Of a stretch of DNA of 64,000 bases, positions 21,301-33,400 are shown piece by piece. Below the pieces are notes generated by a model. It made no database searches and was not told the DNA's origin. It saw nothing but the letters and a program-made list of their open reading frames with translations. The first letter of the stretch is position 1. Each line of letters starts with the position of its first letter. The DNA is taken from positions 6,118,476 to 6,182,475 of the forward strand of contig CAJINV010000002.1 in the NCBI GenBank assembly GCA_905178155.1. The letters are read 5' to 3'. Position numbers and translations under genes: made by a program. The stretch is from Amoebophrya sp. A120. Taxonomy: Eukaryota; Sar; Dinophyceae; Syndiniales; Amoebophryaceae.

Positions 21301-23199
21301 CGGCGATTCGCTTCCTCGTCGTGTCTACTGCCAAGGACTCTGTCTTTGTAGTTCCTCCTTTTTCATCGTCTGCTACAGAAGTTCTCGTGTCTAAATTTGC
21401 GTTGGTTTCCTTCAAAATCTTGTTCAGTAGCGTAGTTTTTCCCGACCCTAGGAAGCCAGTAAGAATCGTCACAGGAATTTTCTTCGGCCTAGCTGCCGGC
21501 TTACTTTTTGCCGGAACAGCTGTAGTACTTTGTGATGCTGCTTTGTGCTCTGCTCGTTCTGCGTCCTCCTGCTGACACGCCTCGGCAACACAATGCGAAG
21601 TGGAAGTAGTAGATGTTGTTGTAATTATTTCTGGCTCTAGTAACTTAACAACAGGACCACCAAAGCCACTTTCCGGCGCCTCCGCTTCTGTTTTGCTGTT
21701 TGCAGCAACCGGAACTGCCCCTGCGCCGCTACTGCTCAAAGACTTACTCGAGCTTCGACTGTTCGCCGTGCTGGATGAACTACCAGCGCCGATTTGCGAA
21801 CTGCAATACCGCATCCGATCGAGGACAAAATCCCGGATCTCCGCTGCCGTCATTTCTTGCTGCTCGCTGTCGCTACTTGTGGTTCCAGCCGACAGTGCAC
21901 TTTTGTTGCTGTTCATCATTTCCTGCTCCTGTTCCAAGAACATCACACTCAAAATTGCTTGGTACTCCACCTTTGCACGGGAAAAAGCTTGCAAGTCCTC
22001 TAAAAGCCCAGCTCGCTGCAGGTACAGTGCGGAGATTTCCTTGCGGATGATCCCAATCACCGTGCGCCCGACCACTTTGTCCGCGGCAACCAAATCCCGA
22101 AACAACGGGAGCAAAACCTTGTTGCAAAACTGCTGCGGGTCGCTCAGGCACAGGTGCTTGTAGTTCTCGTAGGACGAGGAGGTGCTCGCATTGTCGCCGC
22201 AAAGCTGCGCTTGGATGATCTCCCGGATTGCGTGCTGCGACTTCTCTATCACACAGAAAGAAAACTACCCAGGCATATTTTCATCTGCATATATGCACAA
22301 ATTGTAAAAGCATGAAAAGAATTTTCTGTCTGGCATGTGCTAAAAGCCAACATGTTGCTAATTTTATTTTTGCAAATCAAATGCACTACCCTGCTAGGTT
22401 TTTTTTCTGCGATATTTTCTACCTTCTGCCCAGCGCGCTTCAAAAGTTGCTCAACAGACTCGAACTGAAGCTGGTGTGGCGGATGGTGAAGCTTGTTGCT
22501 CGTGGTTCCATTCGGAGTAGTAGTTCTGTTGGAGCCACCAGTTGTACCGGTATCCTCGGTATCTGACTCGTCCTTGGGCAGAAAGTACGCCTTCTCCCAA
22601 GCTTCAAACGCGCGTTGCACGCACTGCATCGCCTGGAAAAATTCCTTGTCCTTGCGCAGGCTTTTATGCATCGCAAAAGTATCGCATAGGTGGTGGTTTA
22701 TTTGCCATAGAAAATTATAACGTATATCTATGCAAAAATTTGATGATGTAATTTTGCTGATTTGATGCCTTAGGCCATAAAGTTATGCAGGACCACTGGT
22801 GGTACGATCAAGTACGATACTCTTGCATCGGATAGCTTTCCGCATTTTGCAACTCCTCCTTCCAGGCCAGCCCGGCCTGGGGGTTGCTGGATTCTCCACT
22901 GCAAATATACTTGGGTCTGGAAAGATGCAGCCAATTTGTAGTGTTGCTGGTGTCCTCTGCATGATGCAGCGATCTCTCATACGGCATCACAACACGACAG
23001 AGCTTGCTCTTCCGAGGCAGCTTCTTGCATGATCGACATTCGTAAATCGCATGAAAAATTGCCTTTCAGCACGACAAAAAATCTACTTAACCCATTATCG
23101 TCTTCATGCAACACAGATTTTGCGCTTTTACGAATTATATCGCATCGCAAACTCAGACCAAAACATATTTGCAATGCATATGGAACGGTCCACGACCAT
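18370..23199 (-). CDS. CobW/ZNG1-type GTPase (metal chaperone)
   Basis: Nine exons: 23199-23181, 22892-22835, 22664-22415, 22246-21289, 21026-20986, 20832-20657, 20476-20251, 19553-19349, 19087-18370. With one 5-bp duplication removed at each of seven introners the sum is 2,616 bases, or 871 aa. The intron 19554-20250 is ordinary GT-AG. The first ~360 residues are a helical then Ser-rich extension not typical of the family. G-domain signatures follow: Walker A GFLGSGKTTLLN (about residue 370), NEFGEVGIDDSLI, the metal-binding GCICCTVRGDLI, ETTGLADPAPV, VTVIDAKHF and NKCDLV (G4). The C-terminal CobW domain ends in MVFIGRNLDREFL...GFKGC. Family members use GTP to hand metal (zinc for ZNG1) to client enzymes; the metal here is not shown. 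The start exon is only 19 nt. Confidence 0.93.
19088..19348. mobile_element. Introner A2 (family A), 261 bp
   Basis: Left end TATGCATTGCAAAAATG followed by the TCTGGGTCTGGAA core; right end ACATTTGGTA. Perfect duplication TTAAA. Removal gives EVLNQKAFQ in the CobW protein. Internal sequence is close to A1, A3, A9 and A10. Confidence 0.92.
20477..20656. mobile_element. Introner B1 (family B), 180 bp
   Basis: Left TATGAATTGCAACAGTATCA, right ACGATACTTTTGCAATGCATA. The duplication is weak (CTTTA/CTGTG, two mismatches), so this is probably an old copy. Removal of the element plus 5 bp gives PATVSISTS in frame, just before the ETTGLADPAPV motif. Confidence 0.82.
20833..20985. mobile_element. Introner B2 (family B), 153 bp
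   Basis: Left TATGCATTGCAAAAGTATCG, right CGATACTTTTGCAATTCATA. Duplication ATATT/ATATC (one mismatch). Removal gives DSLIFQKED, continuing the NEFGEVGIDDSLI motif of the CobW protein. Confidence 0.92.
21027..21288. mobile_element. Introner A3 (family A), 262 bp
   Basis: Left TATCAAATGTAAAAATG, right TTTTTGCAATCCATA. Duplication CATTT/CGTTT (one mismatch). Removal rebuilds AVIENEFGEVGID, the conserved CobW motif that the element splits. Confidence 0.95.
22247..22414. mobile_element. Introner H (single copy), 168 bp
   Basis: Left TATCACACAGAAAGAAAAC, right TTTTTTTTCTGCGATA; the inverted repeat is imperfect. Duplication TTCTC/TTTTC. Removal gives KVEKSQHAI in frame in the CobW gene. The inner TATCGCAGAAAA end is distantly like family E. 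Confidence 0.75.
22665..22834. mobile_element. Introner B3 (family B), 170 bp
   Basis: Left TATGCATCGCAAAAGTATCG, right ACGATACTCTTGCATCGGATA. Perfect duplication GCTTT. Removal gives NAESLRKD in frame in the CobW gene. Confidence 0.92.
22893..23180. mobile_element. Introner A0 (degenerate family A), 288 bp
   Basis: The left end has lost its TAT (TCTCCACTGCAAATATAC) but keeps TTGGGTCTGGAA; the right end is CATATTTGCAATGCATA. Duplication TGGAT/TGGAA. Removal joins the 19-nt start exon (MVVDRS) to SNPQAGLAW. Its decayed repeats suggest an older insertion. Confidence 0.8.
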
Positions 23200-23972
23200 T
23201 GTATATTGATTTATGACATTTCGAGCGGACGAGGTACCCGAACCCGTCTTTTCCAGTTGCGCGCTAGAAACAAAAATTCGAATGGCACGAAGATCAATAG
23301 AAAAGAAATACAGCCGAATTACTTGTGCAAAATGACCATGAAACCCTAGGGGAACTTAATCGCTCGTCGAGGAACATCAACATCACAGGCGTGGGGCTCA
23401 TCGAATTCATTCTGGCTCATGCTACACTTAAAAATCACATCTGTAGCGCTATCTTCTGGCCAGACCCAGAGGCCGCCGCGCTCAACTCACTCTGCTCTCC
23501 GAGGATGGAAAATGAAAAAAAATGAATAAAGTCAGTATTTACGCATTTACCTCAAGCTCAAACAGACATTTTCATTTCTTCACATATGCTCCTCCTTATC
23601 GTTGCCTATACGACTTTCCGCCTCCTCTTCATTTCCTTTGCTACGACTCGCATGCCTGCGCTTCCTCTGTTTCCTATCTCTCTCAAATCAATGCTGTACA
23701 CAACCTAAAATACGAGGACGAAGAACAAGACAGAGTAATCGGTAGCGGAAATCTCACTTCACCCAGGAGCCAAAAGATGGAAATTTTCATTTGATGTAAG
23801 AAATTGTGTACAAAATTGCGACCCGAGCTGCAGAACTGAGCCAGATGCAGAGAGGATGACAGCCATCGTGTGCTCGTCCGCTGTCAAGGCGAGCGAGTTG
23901 TAAAAACTACTGCCCTACGTACGTACTTCTACTACGATCTACACTCCTGAGCACTAGTTTACTACTTTTGTT
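23200..23972. other. Intergenic, no gene seen
   Basis: AT-rich spacer upstream of the CobW-type gene and downstream of the PIG-M gene. It holds only compositionally open frames. No introner, RNA gene or clear motif was found. Confidence 0.5.
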
Positions 23973-26900
23973 CTATTTCTGCTCTTCCGAATAAAAAAGG
24001 TTTGCAAACTTCCTCACCAACAGTCCCTGCGTTCCGCTGACCGCTAAACTGCTACAAAACACCACAGGCCGTACGGACGCTATTCCTCGAAATTCTAGCA
24101 CATACGCCCAGAAAAGCCAATTCAAAACGCTGCAGCCGAAAGCTCCAAACACTGTGAAAAGGCTTATTGCGGAAGTTGTAGACTTTATTGATTTTCTACT
24201 CGTACGGGATCTTATATCAGATGAGGAGCGTCTTCTACTGTCCCTCGTCGGCTTCAGCAATATCAGATTTGGCAACACCAGAGGTAAAAACTGCATCCAC
24301 CAGAGAAAGTACTGCGCCGTACAGACCCGTATCAAATGCAAAAGTGTCTGGGTCTGGAATCAAAATCATGCTTGTCTGGCATGACAAAAAAGTTTGTGAT
24401 GCGTGTCCAAGAAGAGACCCTTTTTCCGTCATGCAAAAACGCAGTTTCTCATGCGAAAAACGCAACACAAAGAAGCGCAGATATTTCTCATGCTTGGCTG
24501 TGCAATACAGAGCATTCACTATTCCCAACACAGCATTACAAGTTTCCAGACCCAGACATTTTTGCATTTGATAACCCGGTTGGCCAGGACAAACACCAGG
24601 CTCTGGAGCAGCAAGGATTGATGCAACGTTTATCAAAATGAAAAATCCCCCCTCCCCATATCAAAACGGAAATTTGTGATGCTGCTTTGTGGCCACAAAT
24701 CAGCTTTGTATTGCAGAGAGTCACCGCGGCCAGATCCCCAGGCTAGGTAGGGGCGTATGGGTCTAGTAGTTCAGCATGGCAAGCGGCCCCCCTTTAGGCC
24801 CAGCAGCATGACAAATCGCTTCCATAATGGGGCGGAAGCTTCTGCCCTTGTCTTCTTGCAAGACAGATGTGATTTGTGACCTCAAATCCGCAATACAAAT
24901 TTTTGGAAACATACCTTTTCAATATGGCGAGGGGGGATTTTTCCTCTCAATAACGTTTCTTCTATCTTTGCTGCGCTGCTCCTGGGGTGTTTGCTTTCAT
25001 GCTCTTCGTCTGTATCGTCGCCTGAGGGGACTGCTGCAGCGTCTTGTTCTTGTCGCATTGGTCGTGCCAGTCTTTCCCGAGGTGAAGCTGTGCTGCCTGT
25101 AGACGCTGACAATGACGCAGCATTGCTCGTTCGTGTCTTCATCTTCGGGGTTTGCGACCTTTTTCTGTTTTTTCTCGCCAGGAGAGCGGCTGGACTTTTC
25201 GTTTGGACGCCGGCAGACTGCTTCTGAAGGGCCGTACTTCTACTTATTTTTCCACCGGAAACGGGAATACAATTAAACCGAAACATAATTTTCTGAAGCA
25301 AGCCCGCCCACTGGAGCTCCTGGTCGCGTGGTCCTAGCCACAAGTAAACGCCAGCAACGACCACCAAGGTTAACTGCAAACCTGTCGAAAACAAGCGTAA
25401 AACGAGGACCGTGGCGCTGCCACCGTCTTCTCCACCTCCTTCCCCCAGCAGTTTCGCAAACAGAAAAAAGTAGGGGGAAAAGTTGTGCTTCGTATCGATC
25501 CTGCGTCCATGGTGGAAAAACGCGGCATCCAAGTAGGCGTGTCCGAAGTAAGAGTAGGACAGCAGGGTTGGCAAAAGAAAACCGGTTGCGAAGCCACAGA
25601 GGGAAAGCAAGAGCTTTGCTCCGACTTTCGTCGTTTGGAAATAGCTCTGATTTCTCTTGCTGTTCCCGTACTTCATATCGTCGTGGGCTACTACGTGTTG
25701 AGCATCTGCATCTGGATCTGTACTATCGCTCCCCCGCCCTTCGTCTGCAAACGTGGCAGCTGAAGAAGATACGGCATCAAACCAAATCGCCAGCCCCAGC
25801 GGGACGATGTACACCACGGGGTATATCCGCATGTGCGTTGCAAGGCCCAAGACCCCCGCAGCAGCGACGCTGCGTTTTCGCGAAAAAAGCAAAAGCCCGA
25901 GAAACAGCAACAAGGAGGTGCAAACGTCGCAGCTACCTCGGGTACTGAGCGCAATGACCACCGGATTCCCAAGCCAGAGGAGGAAGGTGAGCTTGCCGAA
26001 CACAAGTTTTCCCACATGCTCGAGATTGTCGATCGCGGCAGTAGAGGTTGAAACCTGCGTAGTGCCGCGACCTGCCACGTTGCTGGGTGTAGTCGATGGG
26101 TTCTTGTACGAGCTGGTGGTTTGTTCGTGTGTTTCTCCTGCAATTACACGTTTATTTTTCCCCTCGGAAGTTGTTGTTTTCGTACCAGAACTAGAACTAG
26201 AAGTAGATTTCTGCATCAATAATTTCTCCAACAACCAGCCACAGGCTACGTCGGCAAGGACAAATAGAAGCTTCCCAAACCAGAGGGAGGATTCCTTGGA
26301 AGCAGCTGCGTCCCACCTCCAACCAAGGAACGCAGACGGAACAAACCGGATCCAATCAACATGGTTCCCCTGCAGCAGAACCGCTAGAATCGGGCTGTAG
26401 CGGTACTTTGTGTTCTCCTCGAGAAGCACCGGTCTGTTGTAACGCTCCGGCCTACTTTATGCATTGCAAATACCGATCTGGATGGTCTGGAACATGGTGC
26501 TGCGTCTGGCGTAGACAAACATCTGTCGTGTATCGTCAGCAAAAAGAAAATAAGCCGCGCCTTTTGTCATCCGAAGACAGAGTGCCTTTCTCCTCATGCA
26601 GGCTGGGTAAGGATAAGCAAGAGTCTCGCGATTCTTCCTCTTGTTATGCTCTGTGTGCTTTTTTCTTTCTAGACCTTCTTGCAGGAGAAAGCCGCACAAT
26701 GGATTGCAACTGTGTGCATTCTTCCCGACCCCGACATGATATAATTTGCAACGCATAGCCTTGATGCCGTTGATTTTACAGGGAGGTCGACGGGGTACCC
26801 GTAAGCCAGGCCCGTGTCATCGTATGGCGATTTTCCATCTATCAAAGCCCCAGCCGCGTCGGAAAAAACGAAGTAGTCAATGTCCGTGTAGGGGGTCTCG

Positions 26901-26998
26901 AGGTAAAAATCGACGAGAGGGCAGATCAAGAAAATCAGTATCAGGCGAATTGCGAGCCCGGAGAGAAGGCGCTCCGTGGTCGTTGAAGGGAGGACCAT
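23973..26998 (-). CDS. PIGM: GPI mannosyltransferase I catalytic subunit (PIG-M/GPI14)
   Basis: Four exons: 26998-26758, 26457-24953, 24630-24574, 24329-23973. Removing one duplication copy at each of three introners leaves 714 aa and a stop. The enzyme adds the first mannose, from dolichol-phosphate-mannose, to the GPI precursor in the ER lumen. Evidence: an N-terminal membrane segment then YTDIDYFVFSDAA (the DxD-type luminal motif at residues 39-41); TKYRYSPILA; THMRIYPVVYIVPL; SYFGHAYLDAAFFHHGRR then DTKHNFSPYFF; and the C-terminal NRVCTAQYFLWWMQFLPLV, a PIG-M hallmark. Multiple hydrophobic segments fit a multipass ER protein. It is longer than the usual ~420 aa because of Ser/Thr-rich and Lys/Arg/acidic insertions in loops (about residues 165-210 and 500-585). 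The identification is strong. The partner PIG-X/PBN1 is not visible here. Confidence 0.95.
24330..24573. mobile_element. Introner A4 (family A), 244 bp
   Basis: Left TATCAAATGCAAAAGTGTCT, right ACATTTTTGCATTTGATA. Perfect duplication ACCCG. Removal rebuilds LANRVCTAQYFLW of PIG-M. Its interior is the reverse complement of A15/A16, so this subfamily sits in both orientations. Confidence 0.96.
24631..24952. mobile_element. Introner D1 (family D), 322 bp
   Basis: Left TATCAAAATGAAAAATCCCC, right GGGGGGATTTTTCCTCTCAATA. Perfect duplication ACGTT. Removal gives IEETLHQSL in PIG-M. Only 57 bp of exon separates it from A4. Interior parts match D2 in reverse. Confidence 0.95.
26458..26757. mobile_element. 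Introner A5 (divergent family A), 300 bp
   Basis: Left TATGCATTGCAAATACCGAT then CTGGATGGTCTGGAAC; right CCCGACCCCGACATG then TTTGCAACGCATA. Duplication TACTT/GCCTT (two mismatches). Removal gives TASRPERYN in frame in PIG-M. The core repeats are diverged, so it is probably an older copy. Confidence 0.82.
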
Positions 26999-27463
26999 TG
27001 TTTGCCACTCGGCGCGAAAATTCTCGTCGCTCTCAAGGACCTACGTGTATCCTTGTGCAGCAATCAGATATCACAATCGACAAAGAACTTAGTTCTTGGA
27101 AGCCACCCAAGGCAACGACATGCGTAGAATCAACTTAATATAGAAAAATGAACACGCAACAGCCACCCACTGGATGCTCTGAATATGCAGCATGCGACTA
27201 GAGGCATCCTTGCAATTTTTTCCGGCTCCCATCGGTTTCTCTTTTTTGTACTTACTCAACGCGCGTGAGCGCGAGACCCAAGAACTACAGAGAGTTGTAG
27301 TCAGAGGCGATCGCTTTCGCATTCGTTCGAAATGGAGGAAATTAATGTGATCTGTCGTGTGGACATGCAACCGCCACTTCGCTTTAAGAGTCATCATCAG
27401 CCATATGCGGCGAGAACAAGCCATGCGAGACGGCAAGCGTGAAGATGACTATAACCGACATGA
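26999..27463. other. Intergenic, no gene seen
   Basis: Short spacer between the start of PIG-M and the stop of the next gene. No motif was recognised. Confidence 0.5.
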
Positions 27464-30400
27464 TCACAAGTCTGACCCGTTTTCCGAACTTCCCGCATCG
27501 CTGCTGCTGCCAAACGAGCTGTTTCGCAGCACGAGCGACAAGGCGCGGCGATTCTCCGAGCGGAACTTCTTTTCGCACACGACGTGCACGTCCAGGAGCA
27601 TCGCCGACTGCGTTTCCCGACACTGCTTGATCAGGTTTTGCGGTACGTAGAACTGCAGGCCCTTCTTGTTCGGTAGAATCTTCGACACCTCCGCGTACAC
27701 TGTTTGCCCCGTCCACTGGTATGCATTGCAAAAGTATCGTACTCGTATAAATGCATTACAAATTTCCTCAGCATGAGAGATAAAATCTGTAATGCGGATT
27801 AACCTTAAGAATGGGATTTGTAATGCATGATTGCAATACGAGTACGATACTTTTGCACAGGATAACTGGTCGGTGAAGGCGATTTTATCAAATGCAAAAA
27901 TGTCTGGGTCTGGAAAGTTGTGATGCTGAGTGGCGTAGCATGAGAAGGCCAAAAGTGCTGGCTCAGCATGACAAATTTCATCTGAGCTTATAGGTGTTGC
28001 CTATTCTGCATGACAACTTGCGTCTCCGCATGACAGAAAAGTGCGGCTCTTGGGTAACGTGCATGACAGATTTAAGAGTCATGCCAGAGAAGCATGACAA
28101 ACATGCACTCTCCCAGACCCAGACATTTTTAATACATTTGATAGATTTGGTACTGCTGCAAATCCGCCACGGGGTTGGCAGAAGTGTTCGTCTATCAAAT
28201 GCAAAAATGTCTGGGTCTGGAAGGATGCAAGGTTTGTCATGCACATTTTGCACGATTCCTGACGTCTGTGATGCATGCCCTAGCACCACTGATTTTGCGA
28301 GGGCTTCCTGATGCCTATACCGCATGAGAAATCTCTCGCCATGGCAAAAACTGGACCTCTTTTGCTGTTCATGCAATACAGATTTTTGTAGCATGCAAAT
28401 GCAGCATCACAAGTTACATCCTTCCAGACCCAGACATATTTGCAATGCATATCGTCGCCTGTTGCAGCTTCGAAGTCTCCAGCGTGATGAGCAACTTGTC
28501 CAGTTCCTTGCCCGCGCGCTCCATCACGTCCACGGTCGACGGATCCATCTTCTTCAGCCGCAGCTTCGGTAGGACCGGGAGTTCCCCCGCCGGGGTCTGG
28601 ACCATTGTGTACAGGATCAGCATCGGGTTGCGGCTGTTTGTCTCGCCGAAGATTTCCTCAATCATAGCAACATCGGGCTGCTTCAGCTCACCAGTCGTAG
28701 GATGCATCTGATTTTCGATGTGGATTCATTTTGGAATTTTTTTTGGCGCCGTAGAAAGACAAAGATAGTCATTGGAGCATCGCATACAGACACACGACAA
28801 CTGAGGGGCGCTACAGCTTAGAATGTTGAAAGTGGTCGATGTATTAAAAGCATCAGCTCAGCTCCTTGGTACAAAAAAGCAAGTAACTACTTATGTACCC
28901 ACTGCAGCTGCGTGACTGCGCACCCGACCCTCGATTGGCACAATTGGTCGAGTAGATAGAAGAAGTGTTTTTCCGAGGAAGATTGCGATAGCGGCAGCTG
29001 AAAGAACGCCTGCTCCTCCCGATCTACGCCGTTCAACACCTTCACGCTGAGCACGATATCGGGCTGCGGCTGCGGCGCGAATGGGTTTTTGCTCTGGTGC
29101 ACGACCGCGGGCGGAGGTTGTTGGGAAGGTTGACCGGTCGCGGACGGTGGTACCGCGCCTCCGACCCCAGAGGTGGACACCAGCAAGGCCGGCGGGGTTG
29201 CGGCCGTCGCGGCAGCTTTTGCGAGCATTTTCTGCTGTTGCTGTGCGGCGATGTTCGGTGGAATTTTGGACGCCGTCAAGGGCTTCGAACCCGGGCTCTG
29301 TAGCAGCTGCGAGGCCGCAGGGATTATGGACGAGGACGCGACTGCAGGAGCAGGAAGCCCGGCGGTGCCTAGCACCTGCGGAGGACCTTGCGGCGCGGAA
29401 GTCGACGACACTGCGGGTTGCAGTGTGGGGGTGAACTGCTGCTGCAGCATGTTCATCGGGACTTGCGGTGGCGGTCCAGGCCCCTGGTGGTGCCCGCCAG
29501 GTTGCAAAAGCAGCGTTGGGTTGGAAGCGGACCTGTTCAGCTGCGCGTGCTGCATTTGCTGTCCGGGAGCGGCTGGACCTCCTACTATGCTGTGCTGCAG
29601 TAGCTGCGGCGGCCCTGGCCCCCTGGAGGCTCCTGTTGCAGCTCCTGTAGGTCCCGCCGCTAATAGAGGCGGTGGACCACCTGCTCCTGCGCTACTCTTG
29701 TTATTTGTTGTTCCTAGGTTGTGCAATAAACTCTGCTGCGCCTGAGTGTGCTGTTGCTGCAAAATCTGCTGGCGATTTTGTGCAGCTGCTGCATTGGTCG
29801 TCGAGGACGAAGAAGACGACTGCGCTCTCGTCTGCTGCTGGTGCACCATTTGGATAGAAGTACTGATCGCCCCCGGCACGGATCCCGTCCGTTGCAACGG
29901 TTGTGGTACACCACCAGGAGTTGTCGTGCTGGACGACGTCCCCATTCCTCCACTGCTGGTTCTGCCCTTCAAGCGCTCGTGGAGCTGTTCCGCGACGTTC
30001 TGCGCTCGCGAGAGTTTGTTCTCGTACTGCGATTTCTCCTGTTCGTGCTGGTTCCGTTCCTCCTCTAGTTGTCCCTGGAGCTTTTTTAGCTCTTGAATCA
30101 AATACAAGTTCACGTTGGTCCCCGCTAAAGCCGGATTGTTGATGGAAGTCCCGATCTGTGAAGAACTCGCCGCGCCCCCGTCCTGGCCAGTAATGGATGC
30201 TGTAGTCGTACTAGAACTCGTCCCCACGACAGGGGGCACTGCTGCGTTAATGCTACCAGGACCTCCTCCAGAAGTAAGGAGACCTACCGCTGCGGCAGAT
30301 GTTGCCTGGTGCTGGTGTGGTCCGGGTATTGTTCCAGCTGGACCAGCAGCTCCCGGGGGAAGCATAAGATTCGCGCCTGTAGTTGTACTCGCCCCGGGTT

Positions 30401-33400
30401 TTGCTTTCCGCTGTTGCGTATTCAATGCAAAAGCAAAAGCATCGACACAATCGTAAAAATGCAAGTCTTGCATGATATGCAGATCCGCTTTTTTGTTTAC
30501 CTAAGCTAAGAAAGCAGCATTGGACATGGACTTGTAATGCTCTCAAATACTTACTAGTGATACGATACTTTTGCCATGCGTATTGTGGTGACGAGGCAGC
30601 GGAAGACACAGAGGAAGACGCCGGGAAGAGGTTGGTGCTGTTGCTTTCCCTCTTGCTGACATCAAATGCAAATTCGTGTCTGGGTCTGGAAAAGTGCACA
30701 GGCGTGTCACGTAGCTTCTGCACCATGCAGATGGCTGCCTGGAAGCATCACAGGTTTTCCGGCCGCGGCCGCTTCTCAATGTCGTATCATTATTCTGCAT
30801 GAGGAATCAATTCGCTGTTTGCGTGGCAAGAATTGGGAAAGAACAATATCTTGTGCAATCGCGAGTTAGCGTCAACACGAGTTTGCATTTTTCCAGACCC
30901 AGACACAATATCTTCCATGTCCATAGATATTCCTCATCGTCACTTGCTGTTGATGCAGCATCATCGGGGAGCTGACGTTTATCAAATGTAAAAATGTCTG
31001 GGTCTGGAAATATGCAACTTGTCATGCTAAATCTGAAGCATGCAAAAATCTGTGTTGCATGCTTACCAAAAGTCGCCCAGTTTTGACCAAGTCGGAAGGG
31101 AGTTTCTCATGCAGGATAGGCATGAGAGAGATCGCACAGAATCTGTCATGCTAGGTCCTGCATTCCAGGCCTCATGGGTCATGGAAAAGCTGCATGACAA
31201 GTCGCGCATTCTTCCAGACCCAGACATTTTTGCATTTGATAACGTTGCTGGAAGTCGTATTTGAAGATGCGTTAATGTTCTGTCCTATCCTGTGTAACAA
31301 CGTCCCCACCCCAGAGTCAAGATGGGGATTTTGCAACACAAACCTTGAAGTTTTGGGAACCACGCATGACAAATTGCAGGCTGTAGTGTAGTGCAGTTTA
31401 GCAAGGGAAGCCGCATAAGAAATCGATCTCCTTATGCTGTTTACAGCATTACAAGTTCCAAAACACGATTGAGAATGCCCCTCATGGGAGCGCGCATTAC
31501 CAACGCTCTTGTGCTTGCAGATCTGCATCACAACTCTGGGGTGGGGACGTTTTTACTCAGGATATGTCCGCTGCCAACCGCTGTTGCGTTCCCCAAGTGC
31601 GGACTGGCGGCCGACGCGGTCAAAGCTTATCAAATGCAAAAATGTCTGGGTCTGGAAGGCGGCAACCTGTCATGGTAAATCTGAAGTATGCAAAAATCTG
31701 TGTTGCATGAGTGCCAAAAGCTGTCCACTTTTGACCAAGTTAGAAGGGAGTTTCTCATGCAGGATAGGCATGGCAGAGACCTTGCAGAGTCTGTCATGCT
31801 AAGTCCCGCATTCCAGATCCCATGGGTCATGGAAAATCTGCATGACAAGTTTACACTTTTCCAGACCCAGACATTTTTGCACTTCATAGAGCTAGAGGAC
31901 TGCTTAAACTCGAGTTGTTGCTAGTATTGCGATGTGATGAGGATGACACAGCTGCGCTTCCTGCGATTTTCTTCTTCTTGCTTTTCTTCTGTTGTGGACC
32001 TCCAGATGGCGCAGAAGAATTGTTCAACATCATCCCTCCAGCTCCAGCTATGCTGCTTGCAGGCGTTGTGTTACTCGCAGCCGCTCCCAAATTACGATCG
32101 CCTATCATCTGCGACGAGGACGACTTGTTGATGTTGTCCCTCACATTTTCACTGCTGACGCTGCTCCCCTCATTGAACAAATCCTCGGTGGAAAAATCTA
32201 GATCGTAGTCGTCCAGCAGGCCCCTATCAGTAAACCGCAACTGCTCGTACGCAATACTCGCCTCCCCATCCGAGGAATTCTGGTCGTCGTCCATCAGATT
32301 TATGTCCTCAAGCATCATCGGATTGTTGCTTGTCCCGTCGTCGTTTGGCAAAATCCCTGTCGTGGTTGTCCCGAACGGCGACATCGCGCTGTTGCGTGTA
32401 TCAAATGCAAAAATGTCTGGGTCTGGAAGGATGCAAGGTTTGTCATGCACATTTTGCGGGACTCCTGGACCTGATGTCTGCGATGCATGCCCTAGCATCA
32501 CAGATGCTGTGAGGGCTTTCTGATGCCTATACCGCATGAGAAATGCCCTCTCGCCGTGGCCAAAACCAGACCTCTTTTGCTGTGCATGCAATACAGATTT
32601 TTGGATAATGCAGACGCAGCATCACAAGTTGCATTCTTCCAGACCCAGACATTTTTACGGTTGATAGCGTGCGTTATTGGGCAACATCATTAACTCCCCA
32701 GGGGGAGAGGTGCTGGAACTGCTGCTCATTAGTATGGATGTGTCAGGATTGAAATCGTCAAAGTTGAAATAGTTTGTCATGCATAAAATGCCAGGCATGA
32801 AATGCCTGCCTTGCCGGGATGGCAAGTGAGGCCGACTGTCAGCCTGTTTAGGGTTTGAAATAGAGCCGCTAAAGAAGTAGCATCACAAAAGCAGTCGTCT
32901 GTGCCCAAACAGCATGACAAATTGGACTCCGGTGCTCGGAGAATTTGTCATGCACGGCTTGGAAATTGGGCTTCCAACTGGTATCGATTTTATGCATTAC
33001 CAGTTATCTCAACTTTGACGATTTCAATCCTGACGCTTCCATAATTAGTCCACCTTGACTAGAGGACGTGTTGTTCACCAAACTCAGGGTGTTCTGTTGG
33101 TTCGTATGCATTGCAAAGCAAGTATCGCAGTACTATGAGAAATCGCATCACAAATTTCCTCAAATCTTCAGGCTCAAGGTTGAGGTTCTATCTAAAACAA
33201 ATGGCATTTGTAAAAAATGCGGAACTTGGTGAAAGGAAAAGCCGGATCTGCAGTGTTACTTCTGTGCTGCACTGCAAAAATCCTAGCCTACAGGTTGTAC
33301 CACGACACTTTTGCAATGTTGCATAGTTCGAGATGCTCGCCCACTCCAGGTCCACCACGCCCAGTTTCTGTAGCACGGCTTGCAAGTGGAATTTCAGGTG

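Noticed and set aside
22305-22700. ORF fragments reading CLGLE, VWVWK or SRPRHFC in many places
   Set aside because: These are translations of the family A inverted repeat in different frames, not a conserved protein motif.
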